Source: an uncultured Clostridia bacterium | GTDB taxonomy: Bacteria > Bacillota > Clostridia > Christensenellales > Aristaeellaceae | NCBI GenBank assembly: GCA_934621485.1 | Contig: CAKTUS010000031.1 | Location: 1-27,691, forward strand | Direction: 5' to 3' | DNA: 27,691 nucleotides | Shown here: positions 7,391 through 16,058 of the stretch, in pieces | How positions within the stretch are numbered: position 1 is the stretch's first letter | How the letters are laid out: every line of letters begins with the position of its first letter | The notes under the pieces: generated by a model | Told to the model about the DNA's origin: nothing | Seen by the model: the letters and a program-made list of their open reading frames with translations, nothing else | Database searches by the model: none | Made by a program: the position numbers and the translations under genes

Positions 7391-8440
7391 ATGGAACAAA
7401 CGCGTTTTGAAGAAATTCTGAATGGCTTTTCCAAGGTGCGCATTGCGGTGGTAGGCGATTTGTTCCTGGACCGGATTTTCTACATCAATCGGGACTGGGA
7501 CGAGATTTCCGTGGAAACGGGGCTGGTCGCTTATCAGGTATGCCGCCGCAGCTGCGTGCCTGGCGCGGCCGGCGTGATTACCAACAACCTTTATTCCTTG
7601 CGCACGGGTCCTCACTGGGGCGTGGGCGTTACCGGAAACGACGGCGAAGCTTTTGATTTGCGCAAGGGCTTGGAAGAAACCGGATGCAGCACCCAGTACA
7701 TGGTGGCCGAAGAAGGGCGTTTTACCCCCACCTATACCAAGGTGTTTTTCGACCGGCCTGCCGGCATGGAAGAAACCCATCGCATCGACAGCAAAAACCG
7801 CACCCGGATGTCGCCTGAAAATGAAGAAAAGGTGATTGCCAACTTGCTGGAGTTGGAAAAGCAGGTAGACGCCTTTGTTTGCCTGGAACAGCTGGCCGAC
7901 GGCGACTGCGGCGTGTTTACCGACCGCGTCATTGAAACCTTGCGGCAAATCAGCCTGCGCGGCAAGGCGAGGGTGCTGGTGGATTCCCGCTTCCATATTT
8001 CCAAGTTCAAGGACATGATTGTGAAATGCAACGACAACGAAGCCCTGCGTGCCGCCGGCATCGAGGCAGAGTTTGACGGCGCGTTTAATCAGGAGCGGGT
8101 GGCCAAGGTGGAAAAGGCCATGCGCAAGCTACAGCAGAATCCCAAGATTCCCATGTTCATTTCCTGCGGTACGGATGGTATCCGCGTGCTGGAAAACGAT
8201 AAGATTCGCACCGTTCCCGCCTACCATGTGGAGGGGCCGGTGGATATCTGCGGCGCGGGCGATTCGGCCCTTACCGGCATTGCCTGCGCGCTGTGCGCGG
8301 GCGCAACCCTTTCGGAAGCGGCTTTGTTCGGGAATCTGGTTGCTTCCATCATTGTACAGCAGATTGGCGTAACGGGTACTGCGACTCCCGAACAGTTGCG
8401 CGCCCGCTTTGACGAATATCAGCAGCAAAGGAGACGATGA
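7391..8440 (+). CDS. PfkB-family carbohydrate kinase, HldE/RfaE N-domain type
   Basis: A 349-residue sugar kinase. The N-terminal strand and glycine turn (RIAVVGDLFLDR, residues about 17-28) and the C-terminal anion hole DICGAGDS (about 285-292, catalytic Asp in GAGD) define PfkB. The VVGDLFLDR opening is closer to D-heptose-7-phosphate kinase (RfaE domain I) than to ribokinase. It is expected to phosphorylate the imported or oxidised sugar with ATP before aldol cleavage. It lies 11 nt after the isomerase and overlaps the dehydrogenase gene by 4 nt (ATGA). The substrate cannot be fixed from motifs. Confidence 0.9.
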   Translation: MEQTRFEEILNGFSKVRIAVVGDLFLDRIFYINRDWDEISVETGLVAYQVCRRSCVPGAAGVITNNLYSLRTGPHWGVGVTGNDGEAFDLRKGLEETGCSTQYMVAEEGRFTPTYTKVFFDRPAGMEETHRIDSKNRTRMSPENEEKVIANLLELEKQVDAFVCLEQLADGDCGVFTDRVIETLRQISLRGKARVLVDSRFHISKFKDMIVKCNDNEALRAAGIEAEFDGAFNQERVAKVEKAMRKLQQNPKIPMFISCGTDGIRVLENDKIRTVPAYHVEGPVDICGAGDSALTGIACALCAGATLSEAALFGNLVASIIVQQIGVTGTATPEQLRARFDEYQQQRRR

Positions 8441-9465
8441 AAATGTATCGCATTGGCATCATCGGCGGCGGACAGATTGTGCAGCGCCGTCATTTGCCCG
8501 AAATTCTGGATAACCCGGAAGCGGAAGTAGGGGCCATTTGTGATGTGGTGAAAGAGCGTGTGGAAGCTCTGGCCGACCAGTACAACTGCAAAGCCTACAC
8601 CGACTGGAAGGAACTGGTCGCCGACCCCACCCTGGATGCGGTGATTGTGGCGGCTACCAACACCACCCATGCCGAAATGAGCATTGCCGCGCTGAAGGCC
8701 GGCAAGCATGTCATGTGCGAAAAGCCCATGGCGGTTTCCCTGGAAGAGGCTCAGGCCATGATGCGCACCGCGGAAGAGTGCGGAAAGATGCTGTTTATCG
8801 CTCAGAACCAGCGTCTGGCGCCCGCCCACGTAAAGGCGAAGCAGCTTCTGCAATCCGGCGCTCTGGGCAAGGTGATTACCTTTAAGTCCACCTTTGGTCA
8901 TCCCGGCTGCGAACGTTGGGCCAAGGAAAAGAAAAAGACCTGGTTTTTCCAGAAGAGCCAAAGCTACTTTGGCTGCCTGGCCGACCTGGGCATCCACAAG
9001 ATTGACGTGGTTCGCTGGATGCTGGATGATGAGTACACCGAGGTTTATGCTCGCGTGGAAACCCTGAACAAGACCTATGAAGACGGCACGCCCATCGATG
9101 TGGAAGACAACGCCACCATGGTGTTGAAAACGGCCAAGGGCGCTACCGGCACGATTACCGTAAGCTGGACCTATGAATATGAAGACGGCAGCACGGTTTT
9201 CTACTGCACCGACGGCGTGATGACCATCTATGGCGATCCGGTTTACCAGATTGTGATCAAACGCTTTGACGGCACCGAGGATTACCTCAAGGTTGGCGAA
9301 ATTCCCAACAACAAGGTGCAGGTCAAGTCCGGCATCATCGATGAGTTTGTGGATTCTCTGAACCGCGGCGTGGCTTCCATTTCCGGTAAGGACGGTTACG
9401 AGCCGCTGAAGGTGGTATTTGGCGCTTACGAGTCCTCACGCACCAATTCGGTCGTGAAGCTATAA
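8437..9465 (+). CDS. Gfo/Idh/MocA family oxidoreductase
   Basis: A 342-residue NAD(P)-dependent sugar or polyol dehydrogenase. The Rossmann motif GIIGGGQIVQ is at residues 6-15, the family EKP motif at about 95-97 (CEKPMAV), and the substrate-side helix DLGIHKIDVVRW with a conserved His near 187. Members oxidise a ring hydroxyl to a ketone, as in IolG or glycoside 3-dehydrogenases. The ATG overlaps the kinase stop (ATGA), with AAAGGAG inside the kinase 3' end, so the two are translationally coupled. Paired with the TIM-barrel protein, it suggests a keto-sugar intermediate. Confidence 0.92.
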   Translation: MKMYRIGIIGGGQIVQRRHLPEILDNPEAEVGAICDVVKERVEALADQYNCKAYTDWKELVADPTLDAVIVAATNTTHAEMSIAALKAGKHVMCEKPMAVSLEEAQAMMRTAEECGKMLFIAQNQRLAPAHVKAKQLLQSGALGKVITFKSTFGHPGCERWAKEKKKTWFFQKSQSYFGCLADLGIHKIDVVRWMLDDEYTEVYARVETLNKTYEDGTPIDVEDNATMVLKTAKGATGTITVSWTYEYEDGSTVFYCTDGVMTIYGDPVYQIVIKRFDGTEDYLKVGEIPNNKVQVKSGIIDEFVDSLNRGVASISGKDGYEPLKVVFGAYESSRTNSVVKL

Positions 9466-9493
9466 AAAATTGAGAAACGGAGTGTGTATCAAA

Positions 9494-10258
9494 ATGGATC
9501 ATATTGAAATGAATGAAAAGGACTTTCCCAAGGTATCTCTGGAGGGCTTGAATTCCCACAAGATTGCCAAGATGGTGGACCACTCCCTGCTGCATCCTTC
9601 CATGACGGACGCTGAGTTTGAAGCCGAATGTGCCATCGCCAAGCAGTACGACGTGGGCGCCGTATGCGTAAAGCCCTATCACGTAAAGCGCGCCGCCGAG
9701 CTGATGGCCGGCACCGATATCCAGATTAGCGCCGTTATCGCCTTCCCCCATGGCAACAGCACCACGGAAATCAAGCTGGCGGAAGCCGAGCAGGTTTGCC
9801 GCGACGGCGCTACCGAGGTGGACATGGTGGTTAACATCGGCAAGGTAGTGGGCGGCGACTGGCCCTATGTGGACAACGAAATCCGCCTGATCAACGCCCT
9901 GGTGAAGAGCCACAATGCAATTTTGAAGGTGATTTTCGAAAACGATATGCTCACCAGCGACGAGCAGAAGATTAAGCTGTGCCGCATTTGCAGCAAGTAC
10001 AAGGTGGCCTTTGTGAAAACCTCTACCGGCTACTGCTATAACAAGGACGCTGACGGCAAGTACTCCTACAAGGGCGCTACCCATCACGACCTGATGCTCA
10101 TGCGCAAGTATTCCGATCCCGAAGTGCAGGTTAAGGCCGCCGGCGCCGTCAGCACGCTGGAGCCCGTCCTGGCCGCTTATGAACTGGGTGCTACCCGCTT
10201 TGGCCTCAAGGGTGCGAAGAAGATCGTTGAGGATGCGGTTGCTAAATTCGGCGAATAA
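9494..10258 (+). CDS. DeoC-family (deoxyribose-phosphate) class I aldolase
   Basis: A 254-residue aldolase. The Schiff-base lysine is in FVKTSTGY (about 174), the second lysine in VKAAGAV (about 214), and the acid/base region in EVDMVVNIG. Canonical DeoC cleaves 2-deoxyribose-5-phosphate to acetaldehyde and glyceraldehyde-3-phosphate. Here the loop after FVKTSTGY is longer (CYNKDADGKYSYKGAT) than in common DeoC, so a different substrate, as in LsrF-like branches, is possible. I start at ATG 9494; an upstream in-frame TTG at 9470 has no ribosome binding site. No deoxynucleoside genes are nearby, which argues for an operon-specific sugar phosphate. Confidence 0.88.
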   Translation: MDHIEMNEKDFPKVSLEGLNSHKIAKMVDHSLLHPSMTDAEFEAECAIAKQYDVGAVCVKPYHVKRAAELMAGTDIQISAVIAFPHGNSTTEIKLAEAEQVCRDGATEVDMVVNIGKVVGGDWPYVDNEIRLINALVKSHNAILKVIFENDMLTSDEQKIKLCRICSKYKVAFVKTSTGYCYNKDADGKYSYKGATHHDLMLMRKYSDPEVQVKAAGAVSTLEPVLAAYELGATRFGLKGAKKIVEDAVAKFGE

Positions 10259-10334
10259 GGGTTTCGCCAACGTTTTCTTTGGACAGTTAGCACAAAAGGT
10301 GGCGTATGTAAAACAATAAGGAGGATTACCAACC

Positions 10335-11387
10335 GTGAAAAAACTGGCTTGCTTGGTTCTGGCGCTGGTTATGGTTCTGAGCGTGGCTTCCTTTGCTCAG
10401 GCCGAAAGCAAACTGCCTGTGGTAGGCATCTCCACTGGTTCTTCTGGTTCCACCTTCCGTGACACCATGCTGCAGGCTCTGGTCGAAGTTGGCGACGAGT
10501 ACGTTGCCGCCGGCCGCATTGATTCCTACAAGATCGTCGACAACGTCAACAATGGCGACGCTGCCGAGCAGATCAATATCATTCGCGACTTCATCGACAT
10601 GGGCGTGGACATCATCCTGCTCAACCCCAACAGCTCCGATGCGCTGAACGGCGCCATCGCTGAGGCGATTGAGGAAGGCATCACCGTGATGGCTTATGAC
10701 GGAACCTGCACCGCCGAGGGCGTAATCACCGTGCAGGTTAGCCCCTATGCCTGGAACGAGGCTCAGGTGAGCTACATGGCCGAGAAGATGGGCGGCAAGG
10801 GTACCATCGTGGATATCTACGGTCTGGACGGCCACCCCGGCAACATCCAGCGCCTGGCTGCCCGCGACGACGTGCTGGCCAAGTATCCGGAAATGAAGAT
10901 TGAAGCGCAGACCTCCGGCGGCTGGGATCAGACCACCGCGAAGGATGCCATGGCTCAGTACCTGGCCAGCGGCCTGCGTCCCGACGCCGTGTTCACCCAG
11001 GACTCCATGGCCTATGGCGTTCTGTCCGCCTGCCTGGACGCCGACTTTGTTCCCAAGTACATGATCGGCGAGCCCGGCACCGCGTTTGTGAAGCTGTGGA
11101 AGCAGCTGGTGGACGAGGGCAAGGATTTCAACGCCTGCGCTATGCCCAACCCTCCGGGAATCAGCGGCACCGCTTTCCGCCTGGCTGTGAACATGTTTGA
11201 AGGCAAGGAACTGGTGGACGGCGCTGTGGTTGACGCCAACGACGCCGATACCTTCTACTATGAGTGCGCCGGCTTCTTCACCAACGACAACCTGGACGAG
11301 CTCTATGAGCAGCTGAAGGACAAGCCCGACGACTATCTGTACAGCGAGTACATCACCGAAGAAGCGCTGCAGGCTTACTTCAAATAA
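10335..11387 (+). CDS. Ribose-type sugar ABC transporter substrate-binding protein
   Basis: A 350-residue periplasmic-binding-protein-like domain 4 (RbsB type) receptor. It starts at GTG with AGGAGG 10 nt upstream. The leader is basic then hydrophobic and ends ASFAQA-ES, a signal peptidase I site after residue 23. There is no lipobox cysteine, which is unusual for a one-membrane organism. The body shows the family pattern: VVGISTGSSGSTFRD, DFIDMGVDIILLNP with the N-P-S region, and AVFTQDSMAYGV. Codon use is strongly biased, fitting high expression. It precedes its ATPase by 321 nt containing two hairpins, which would allow more binding protein than membrane parts. Confidence 0.92.
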   Translation: MKKLACLVLALVMVLSVASFAQAESKLPVVGISTGSSGSTFRDTMLQALVEVGDEYVAAGRIDSYKIVDNVNNGDAAEQINIIRDFIDMGVDIILLNPNSSDALNGAIAEAIEEGITVMAYDGTCTAEGVITVQVSPYAWNEAQVSYMAEKMGGKGTIVDIYGLDGHPGNIQRLAARDDVLAKYPEMKIEAQTSGGWDQTTAKDAMAQYLASGLRPDAVFTQDSMAYGVLSACLDADFVPKYMIGEPGTAFVKLWKQLVDEGKDFNACAMPNPPGISGTAFRLAVNMFEGKELVDGAVVDANDADTFYYECAGFFTNDNLDELYEQLKDKPDDYLYSEYITEEALQAYFK

Positions 11388-11423
11388 TCGTTCTTCCTAA
11401 ACGAAGCCGATGGTACAAGTCTT

Positions 11424-11470
11424 CCGGCAAAGAAGGGGGGAAGAAGCCCTCTTCCTTGCCGGCGGCTTTT
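11424..11470 (+). terminator. Hairpin 1 (partial terminator) after binding protein gene
   Basis: Arms CCGGCAAAGAAG and CTTCCTTGCCGG pair with one mismatch, and the sequence continues GCGGCTTTTCCC. It lies 37 nt after the stop codon. The T-run is short, so read-through is likely. Confidence 0.6.
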
Positions 11471-11552
11471 CCCGAAACAACAAACATGTCTTTTATCCCT
11501 ATCAGATGAAAACGGCCATCTCTTTTGTCCGAAGAGAATGAATTCCACAAAG

Positions 11553-11594
11553 CCTGGCGTGGCACGTTTGTGTCACGCCAGGTGACGGATTTTT
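11553..11594 (+). terminator. Hairpin 2 (partial terminator) before the ATPase gene
   Basis: CCTGGCGTG and CACGCCAGG form a perfect 9-bp stem, extended by GCAC/GTGT to 13 bp with a GTTT loop. Five T follow seven bases later (11590-11594). Confidence 0.55.
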
Positions 11595-11708
11595 GGCCTG
11601 AGCCGCTTAAGGCGGCACGGATGGCTTCGGCCATCCCCCAACGTTTGGAAACAATAGCGGCTTTGCCGCATTGATACATAGAAAATAAAGCATGGCAGGT
11701 GGTCATCA

Positions 11709-13223
11709 TTGGCACTTTTGGAGGCGAAGGGCATCGTAAAGCGTTTCTCGGGCGTGTTGGCCCTGGACAACGTGAATTTTGCCTGTGAGAAGGGAAAAAT
11801 AACGGGTCTTTTGGGAGCCAACGGCAGCGGCAAAAGCACGCTTTCCAAAATCATCACCGGTGTTTATCACGCCGATAAGGGTGAGATTTTGTATGAAGGA
11901 AAGCCGGTGCGCTTTGCCAATCCCAAGGAATCCAAAACCGGCGGCATCTCCATGATTTTTCAAAACCTGAGCCTGGTAGAGGACTTGACCGTCTGGCAAA
12001 ACATTGTATTGGGCTGCGAGCAGCGCCAGGGCCTTTACCTGGACAACAAGTGGGCGCAAAAGCGCTCCCAGGAAATTATGGATCAGCTTTGGCCCGAACT
12101 GGATATTCATCGCCTGGTGTACCAGCTGAGCCCGGGTGAAATGCAGATTGTGGAAATCGCCAAAGCGTTGATTTGCGAACCCAGGCTGCTGATTATGGAC
12201 GAACCCACCGCCGCGCTGGAACGCGAGCAGGTTCAAAGCCTTTTCGCCTGTATACGCCGCCTGGCTCAGCAGGACGTGGCCATCATCTTTACCTCTCACC
12301 GCATGAAGGAAGTCATGGAAATCTGCGACAACGTGATTGTGTTCAAAAACGGCAAAAACGTTGGCGAACTGGATTTTGCAACGGATGAGCGGGACGAGGA
12401 TGCGGTGGTACGGCTGATTGCCGGGGAAAGCGACCGAAAAAAGCATCAGCGTCCCAACCGGGAAATCAACGAGGAAGTGATGCTGTCCGCTGAGCACCTG
12501 AAGCTGGGCCGCAAGCTGAACGATGTTTCCATTACCCTGCATAAGGGCGAGATTTTGGGCATTGGCGGCCTGTCCGGTCAGGGTCAGGAAGAACTGATGC
12601 TGGCGTTGGCCGGCAACTATGCCAATTTGGGCGGAGAGCTGCAGCTGATGGGGAAAAAGATTCGCCTGTCCAGCCCCTCCAAAGCCATCAATCAGAACAT
12701 CTTTTTGGTGCCCGGCGACCGCAACGCCGAAGGGCTGATGCTGGAGCACAGCGTGCAGGAAAACCTGGATTTCCCCCGCCTGACCCGGAAAGGCCACTCT
12801 CCTTTGATTTCCCACAGGCGCAACGCGCAGGAGGATCAGGAAATTGTGCGCCGCCTGGCGGTAAAAACCAAGGATTTGCACGCGGCGGTTTCCACGCTGT
12901 CCGGCGGCAACGCGCAGAAAGTGGTAATCGGCAAGTGGCTGAATTTCCCCATTAACGTGCTGCTGCTGGCCGACCCTGCCAAGGGGGTGGATGTGGGCGC
13001 CAAGCATGACATGTACGCTCTGGTGCGTGAGCTTTCCGAAAAGAACGGCACCAGCGTAGTCCTGTACGCTTCCGATACAGAGGAACTGATCGAGCAGTGC
13101 GACCGGGTGCTGGTGATGTTTGAGGGACGCATTGTGGCCGAGCTGGAAGGCGAGCACATCAACGAAAAAGAAATCTACGCGGCCACCATGAATGTGAAGA
13201 GTGAAGGGAGCAACCAGGAATGA
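11709..13223 (+). CDS. Sugar ABC transporter ATPase (RbsA/MglA type, two domains)
   Basis: A 504-residue double ATPase. The N-terminal domain has Walker A GANGSGKST (37-45), signature LSPGEMQ (about 139) and Walker B LLIMDEPTA (about 160). The C-terminal domain has a degenerate Walker A (GIGGLSGQGQEE, about 283), an intact signature LSGGNAQK (about 397) and LLLADPAKGVD (about 418), the normal asymmetry of this family. It powers the two permeases that follow. The start is TTG with AGGTGG about 7 nt upstream. It overlaps the next gene by 4 nt (ATGA). Confidence 0.93.
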   Translation: MALLEAKGIVKRFSGVLALDNVNFACEKGKITGLLGANGSGKSTLSKIITGVYHADKGEILYEGKPVRFANPKESKTGGISMIFQNLSLVEDLTVWQNIVLGCEQRQGLYLDNKWAQKRSQEIMDQLWPELDIHRLVYQLSPGEMQIVEIAKALICEPRLLIMDEPTAALEREQVQSLFACIRRLAQQDVAIIFTSHRMKEVMEICDNVIVFKNGKNVGELDFATDERDEDAVVRLIAGESDRKKHQRPNREINEEVMLSAEHLKLGRKLNDVSITLHKGEILGIGGLSGQGQEELMLALAGNYANLGGELQLMGKKIRLSSPSKAINQNIFLVPGDRNAEGLMLEHSVQENLDFPRLTRKGHSPLISHRRNAQEDQEIVRRLAVKTKDLHAAVSTLSGGNAQKVVIGKWLNFPINVLLLADPAKGVDVGAKHDMYALVRELSEKNGTSVVLYASDTEELIEQCDRVLVMFEGRIVAELEGEHINEKEIYAATMNVKSEGSNQE

Positions 13224-14218
13224 AAAAGAAAAAAAGTGCTTCCGTTCAGTGGATTCCAAGCCTTGTCATTTTGGTGATGATGTTTGCGCTTACGGCTTAT
13301 TTGCAGGGAAACCTGCTGACCCGCCGCGGCATGACCAATTTGATCAACTCCTACTTTCCGCTGGTGCTGATGGCCATTGGCCAAATGGCCGTGATGGTAT
13401 CCGGCTGTATCGACCTTTCCAACGGCGCCGCTCTTTCGCTGATGTCCTGCGTGCTGGCTGCCAGCATGGATAAGAATAATCCCGCCTCCGGCTGGATGGC
13501 GTTGGGACTGGCGGCCCTGGTCATGGTGATTACGGCGCTGCTGAACGGCTTTATCGTTGGCTATATGCGCGTGCCTCCCGTCATTGCCACGTTTGCTACC
13601 TCCTATATGTATATGGGCGCGGCCCTGTACATCATGCCTCGCCCCGGCGGCGCGTGCGTCAACTGGATGCAGATTTTTTACCGGGCGTCCGCGGTAGAAG
13701 GCGTGCCGGAATGGATTGCTTCCTTCAGCAAATGGGTGCCTCCCATTGTGTTCCTGGTTGTGCTGCTGGTTCTGGTTTGGCGTTTCCTGAAGAAAACGTC
13801 CTTTGGCCGTTATCTTTATGCCACCGGCAGCAACGAAAGCAGCGCCTACTTTAGCGGTATTCCCACGGCCCGGGTTCGCATGGGCGCATATCTGTTCAAT
13901 GCCTTTGCCATTTTGCTGGCCGCCCTGTTCTTTGTGGCGCAGAACCAGTCGGCCGACTATTCCTTCGGCGACGCCTACACCCTGAAATCCATTGCGGCTG
14001 CGGTCATCGGCGGCGTCGCCATGTCCGGCGGACGGGGCGATGCGGCGGGCGCGCTGATTGGCGCTTTGATTCTCAGCATGGTTAGCAAGCTGATTTTCTT
14101 CTCCGGGCTGCCCACCGCGTACCAGACCCTGGTAAACGGCCTGATTGTGATTCTGGCGCTGATGGTATCCTACATTTACACCTTTGTAAACCGTAAGATG
14201 AAAGAGAAAGGGGAGTGA
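13220..14218 (+). CDS. Sugar ABC transporter permease 1 (RbsC type)
   Basis: A 332-residue integral membrane protein of the branched-chain/ribose permease group, with about eight to ten hydrophobic segments. Typical features are GQMAVMVSGCIDLSNGAALSL near residue 53, GFIVGYMRVPPVIATFAT near 113 and AAAVIGGVAMSGGRG near 255. The last is the conserved cytoplasmic loop that meets the ATPase. A second, different permease follows, so the channel is probably a heterodimer as in LsrC/LsrD-like systems. It starts inside the ATPase stop codon. Confidence 0.92.
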   Translation: MKKKKSASVQWIPSLVILVMMFALTAYLQGNLLTRRGMTNLINSYFPLVLMAIGQMAVMVSGCIDLSNGAALSLMSCVLAASMDKNNPASGWMALGLAALVMVITALLNGFIVGYMRVPPVIATFATSYMYMGAALYIMPRPGGACVNWMQIFYRASAVEGVPEWIASFSKWVPPIVFLVVLLVLVWRFLKKTSFGRYLYATGSNESSAYFSGIPTARVRMGAYLFNAFAILLAALFFVAQNQSADYSFGDAYTLKSIAAAVIGGVAMSGGRGDAAGALIGALILSMVSKLIFFSGLPTAYQTLVNGLIVILALMVSYIYTFVNRKMKEKGE

Positions 14219-14223
14219 CGGAG

Positions 14224-15204
14224 ATGAAATGGCAATTGCCCGATACCAAATGGGCCTCAGCCCTTCAAAAAAACCGTAAGCTGATTTCCGTCCTCCTGCT
14301 GATTCTGGTTCTTGCCCTGATTGGCGAAATTTTCATCGGCGGCATCTTCACTGTTACTCAGGCTCTTTCCACGCTGAAATACGCTTCCTATACCGCCATG
14401 TTCGCCCTGTGCCAAATGGTGGTTATCGCGGGCGGCGGCAATGCGCTGGACTTGTCCGTTGGCTACATTGCCACCATTTCCGCTATCTTTGGCGTGGCAA
14501 TCATGGATGGGCGCGGCGGCGTCTACCTAGTGCTGGCGATTCTGTCCTCCATTGCCGTGGGCGGCCTGTTTGGTGCCTGCAACGGCGCGCTGATTGCCTA
14601 CTTTGACCTTTCTCCGCTGGTGGTTACCATGTCCATGTCTTCCATTGTGCAAGGCATCATCAACGTGTATGCGGCGGGCACAAGCATTTCCGGCAAGCCG
14701 GCGGCTGTTTTGCGCACCCTTACCGTGGAAAACACGCTGGGAATTCCCAACATTATCCTATTCATGCTAGTGTTGATACTGCTGGTTTCCTGGTGCCTGA
14801 AAAAGACCAGCCTGGGTCCCGTTCTTCGCGGCGTGGGCGCCAACCCGCGCACGGCCTATCTGTCTGGTGCAGACGTAAAGGCCCGCCGCTTCACGACCTT
14901 TGTTGTCAGCGGCGCAATTGCCGGCCTGATTGGCCTGATGCTGGCCGGCAATATGAACATGGTGTTTAAGGACATGGCTTCTTCCTACGTTATGCCCAGC
15001 TACGCCGCCGTGGTGGTAGGCGGCATTGCGCTGGCCGGCGGCGAAACCAGCTATCTGCGCGTTTACCTGGGCGCTGTGTTCCTGCAACTGTTGACCAGCC
15101 TGTTCATTCAGCTTGGCGGCGGCGATGCTGTGAAGTGGTTTGGATACGGTTTGATCCTATACATTCTGCTGCTTGTGTACGCCAGCGACAGAAGAAAAAA
15201 GTAA
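14224..15204 (+). CDS. Sugar ABC transporter permease 2 (RbsC type)
   Basis: A 326-residue partner of permease 1, with CQMVVIAGGGNALDLSVGY, LIAYFDLSPLVVTMSMSS and AAVVVGGIALAGGETSYLR as the family landmarks. I use the ATG at 14224, which has GGGGAG 8 nt upstream; a GTG overlapping the previous stop (14215) is too close to that site. It diverges clearly from permease 1, so this is not a recent duplication. It lies 5 nt after permease 1 and 16 nt before the HAD gene. Confidence 0.92.
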   Translation: MKWQLPDTKWASALQKNRKLISVLLLILVLALIGEIFIGGIFTVTQALSTLKYASYTAMFALCQMVVIAGGGNALDLSVGYIATISAIFGVAIMDGRGGVYLVLAILSSIAVGGLFGACNGALIAYFDLSPLVVTMSMSSIVQGIINVYAAGTSISGKPAAVLRTLTVENTLGIPNIILFMLVLILLVSWCLKKTSLGPVLRGVGANPRTAYLSGADVKARRFTTFVVSGAIAGLIGLMLAGNMNMVFKDMASSYVMPSYAAVVVGGIALAGGETSYLRVYLGAVFLQLLTSLFIQLGGGDAVKWFGYGLILYILLLVYASDRRKK

Positions 15205-15220
15205 AAGGGGAGTAAAAACA

Positions 15221-16054
15221 TTGGCCAGTCAGTATCTTGAGGTAATCAATCCCAACTATGACCGGGGACACTTCAAATTTGCCCTTTTTGACTTTGACGG
15301 CACGCTCAGCCTGATTCGCGAAGGCTGGCAGAAGATCATGAAGTCCTATTTCTATGAAGAGATGATGAAGGCTCCCGCCGCTAAGGAGGAAAGCGAAAAA
15401 TCCATCCGGGACTGCATCGACTACTTTGTGGACATCAACACCGGCAAGCAGACCATCTACCAGTGCTTCGGCCTGGTGGACGAAATCAAAAAGCGGGGCG
15501 GCGATCCTCTGGATGCTCAGGAGTATAAGGATGAATACCAGCGCCGCCTGCTGGACGAGGTTCGCTATCGTATTGAAGGGCTGGAAAAGGGCGAAATTCA
15601 GCCTGTGGAATACATGGTTCCCGGCGGCGAAGAGATTTTGAAGGCCCTGTTTGACCGGCAGGTGAAAATGTTCATTGCCAGCGGCACCGACGAAGTATAC
15701 GCCGAGCATGAGGCCGAGCTGCTCAAGGTGACCAAGTACCTGGCCGCCAAGGTGTATGGCGCTCAGAGAGATTACAAGAGCTTTTCCAAGAAGATGATTG
15801 TGAACCGGATCATTACCGAGAACAACCTGTCCGGCACCGAACTGGTGGGTTTCGGAGACGGCTTTGTGGAAATTGAAAACGTGAAGGAGCGCGGCGGCTT
15901 TGCCGTTGGCGTAGCCACGGACGAGAAAAACCATGACGGCCGCGTTGACGAATGGAAGCGCGAGCGCCTGATTCGCGCCGGAGCGGACATCATTATTCCC
16001 GACTTTTCGGACGTTCCCCAACTGATGAACTACCTATTCCCGAAGGAGGCGTAA
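15221..16054 (+). CDS. HAD-family hydrolase (probable sugar phosphatase)
   Basis: A 277-residue haloacid dehalogenase-like protein. Motif I is FDFDGTLSL (residues about 23-31; first Asp is the nucleophile), motif II FIASGTD (about 150), and motif III/IV region VGFGDGFVEIENV (about 208). A large helical cap lies between motifs I and II, as in the PGMB/phosphoglycolate group. A phosphatase or phosphosugar mutase role in the pathway is likely. In motif IV the usual second Asp position reads Glu (GDGFVEIEN), a variation worth checking. The TTG start has GGGGAG 8 nt upstream. Confidence 0.83.
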   Translation: MASQYLEVINPNYDRGHFKFALFDFDGTLSLIREGWQKIMKSYFYEEMMKAPAAKEESEKSIRDCIDYFVDINTGKQTIYQCFGLVDEIKKRGGDPLDAQEYKDEYQRRLLDEVRYRIEGLEKGEIQPVEYMVPGGEEILKALFDRQVKMFIASGTDEVYAEHEAELLKVTKYLAAKVYGAQRDYKSFSKKMIVNRIITENNLSGTELVGFGDGFVEIENVKERGGFAVGVATDEKNHDGRVDEWKRERLIRAGADIIIPDFSDVPQLMNYLFPKEA

Positions 16055-16058
16055 AACC

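Larger units (their letters stand above)
11388..11708 (+). other. 321-nt gap with two hairpins between binding protein and ATPase
   Basis: No gene is supported here. Two strong stems (11424-11462 and 11553-11582), each followed by a short T-run, would end or slow part of the transcription, or protect the upstream message from decay. Either gives less ATPase and permease than binding protein. Confidence 0.6.

Noticed and set aside
4344..9465. C-glycoside deglycosidase (Dgp) cluster
   Set aside because: A Gfo/Idh enzyme and TIM-barrel protein are present, but no small DgpB-like partner gene was seen.
4344..10258. Standard myo-inositol (iol) operon
   Set aside because: The dehydrogenase, TIM-barrel and PfkB genes fit, but IolB, IolD and an IolJ-type aldolase are missing from the operon and the aldolase is DeoC-type.
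11706..13259. 517-codon minus-strand frame opposite the ABC ATPase
   Set aside because: It is an antisense shadow of a clear two-domain ATPase, with no homologous motif and no start signal.
10335..15204. Autoinducer-2 (LsrACDB) importer
   Set aside because: The gene layout with two different permeases and a DeoC-like aldolase is similar, but the binding protein lacks LsrB-like sequence, and LsrK/LsrR/LsrG are absent.
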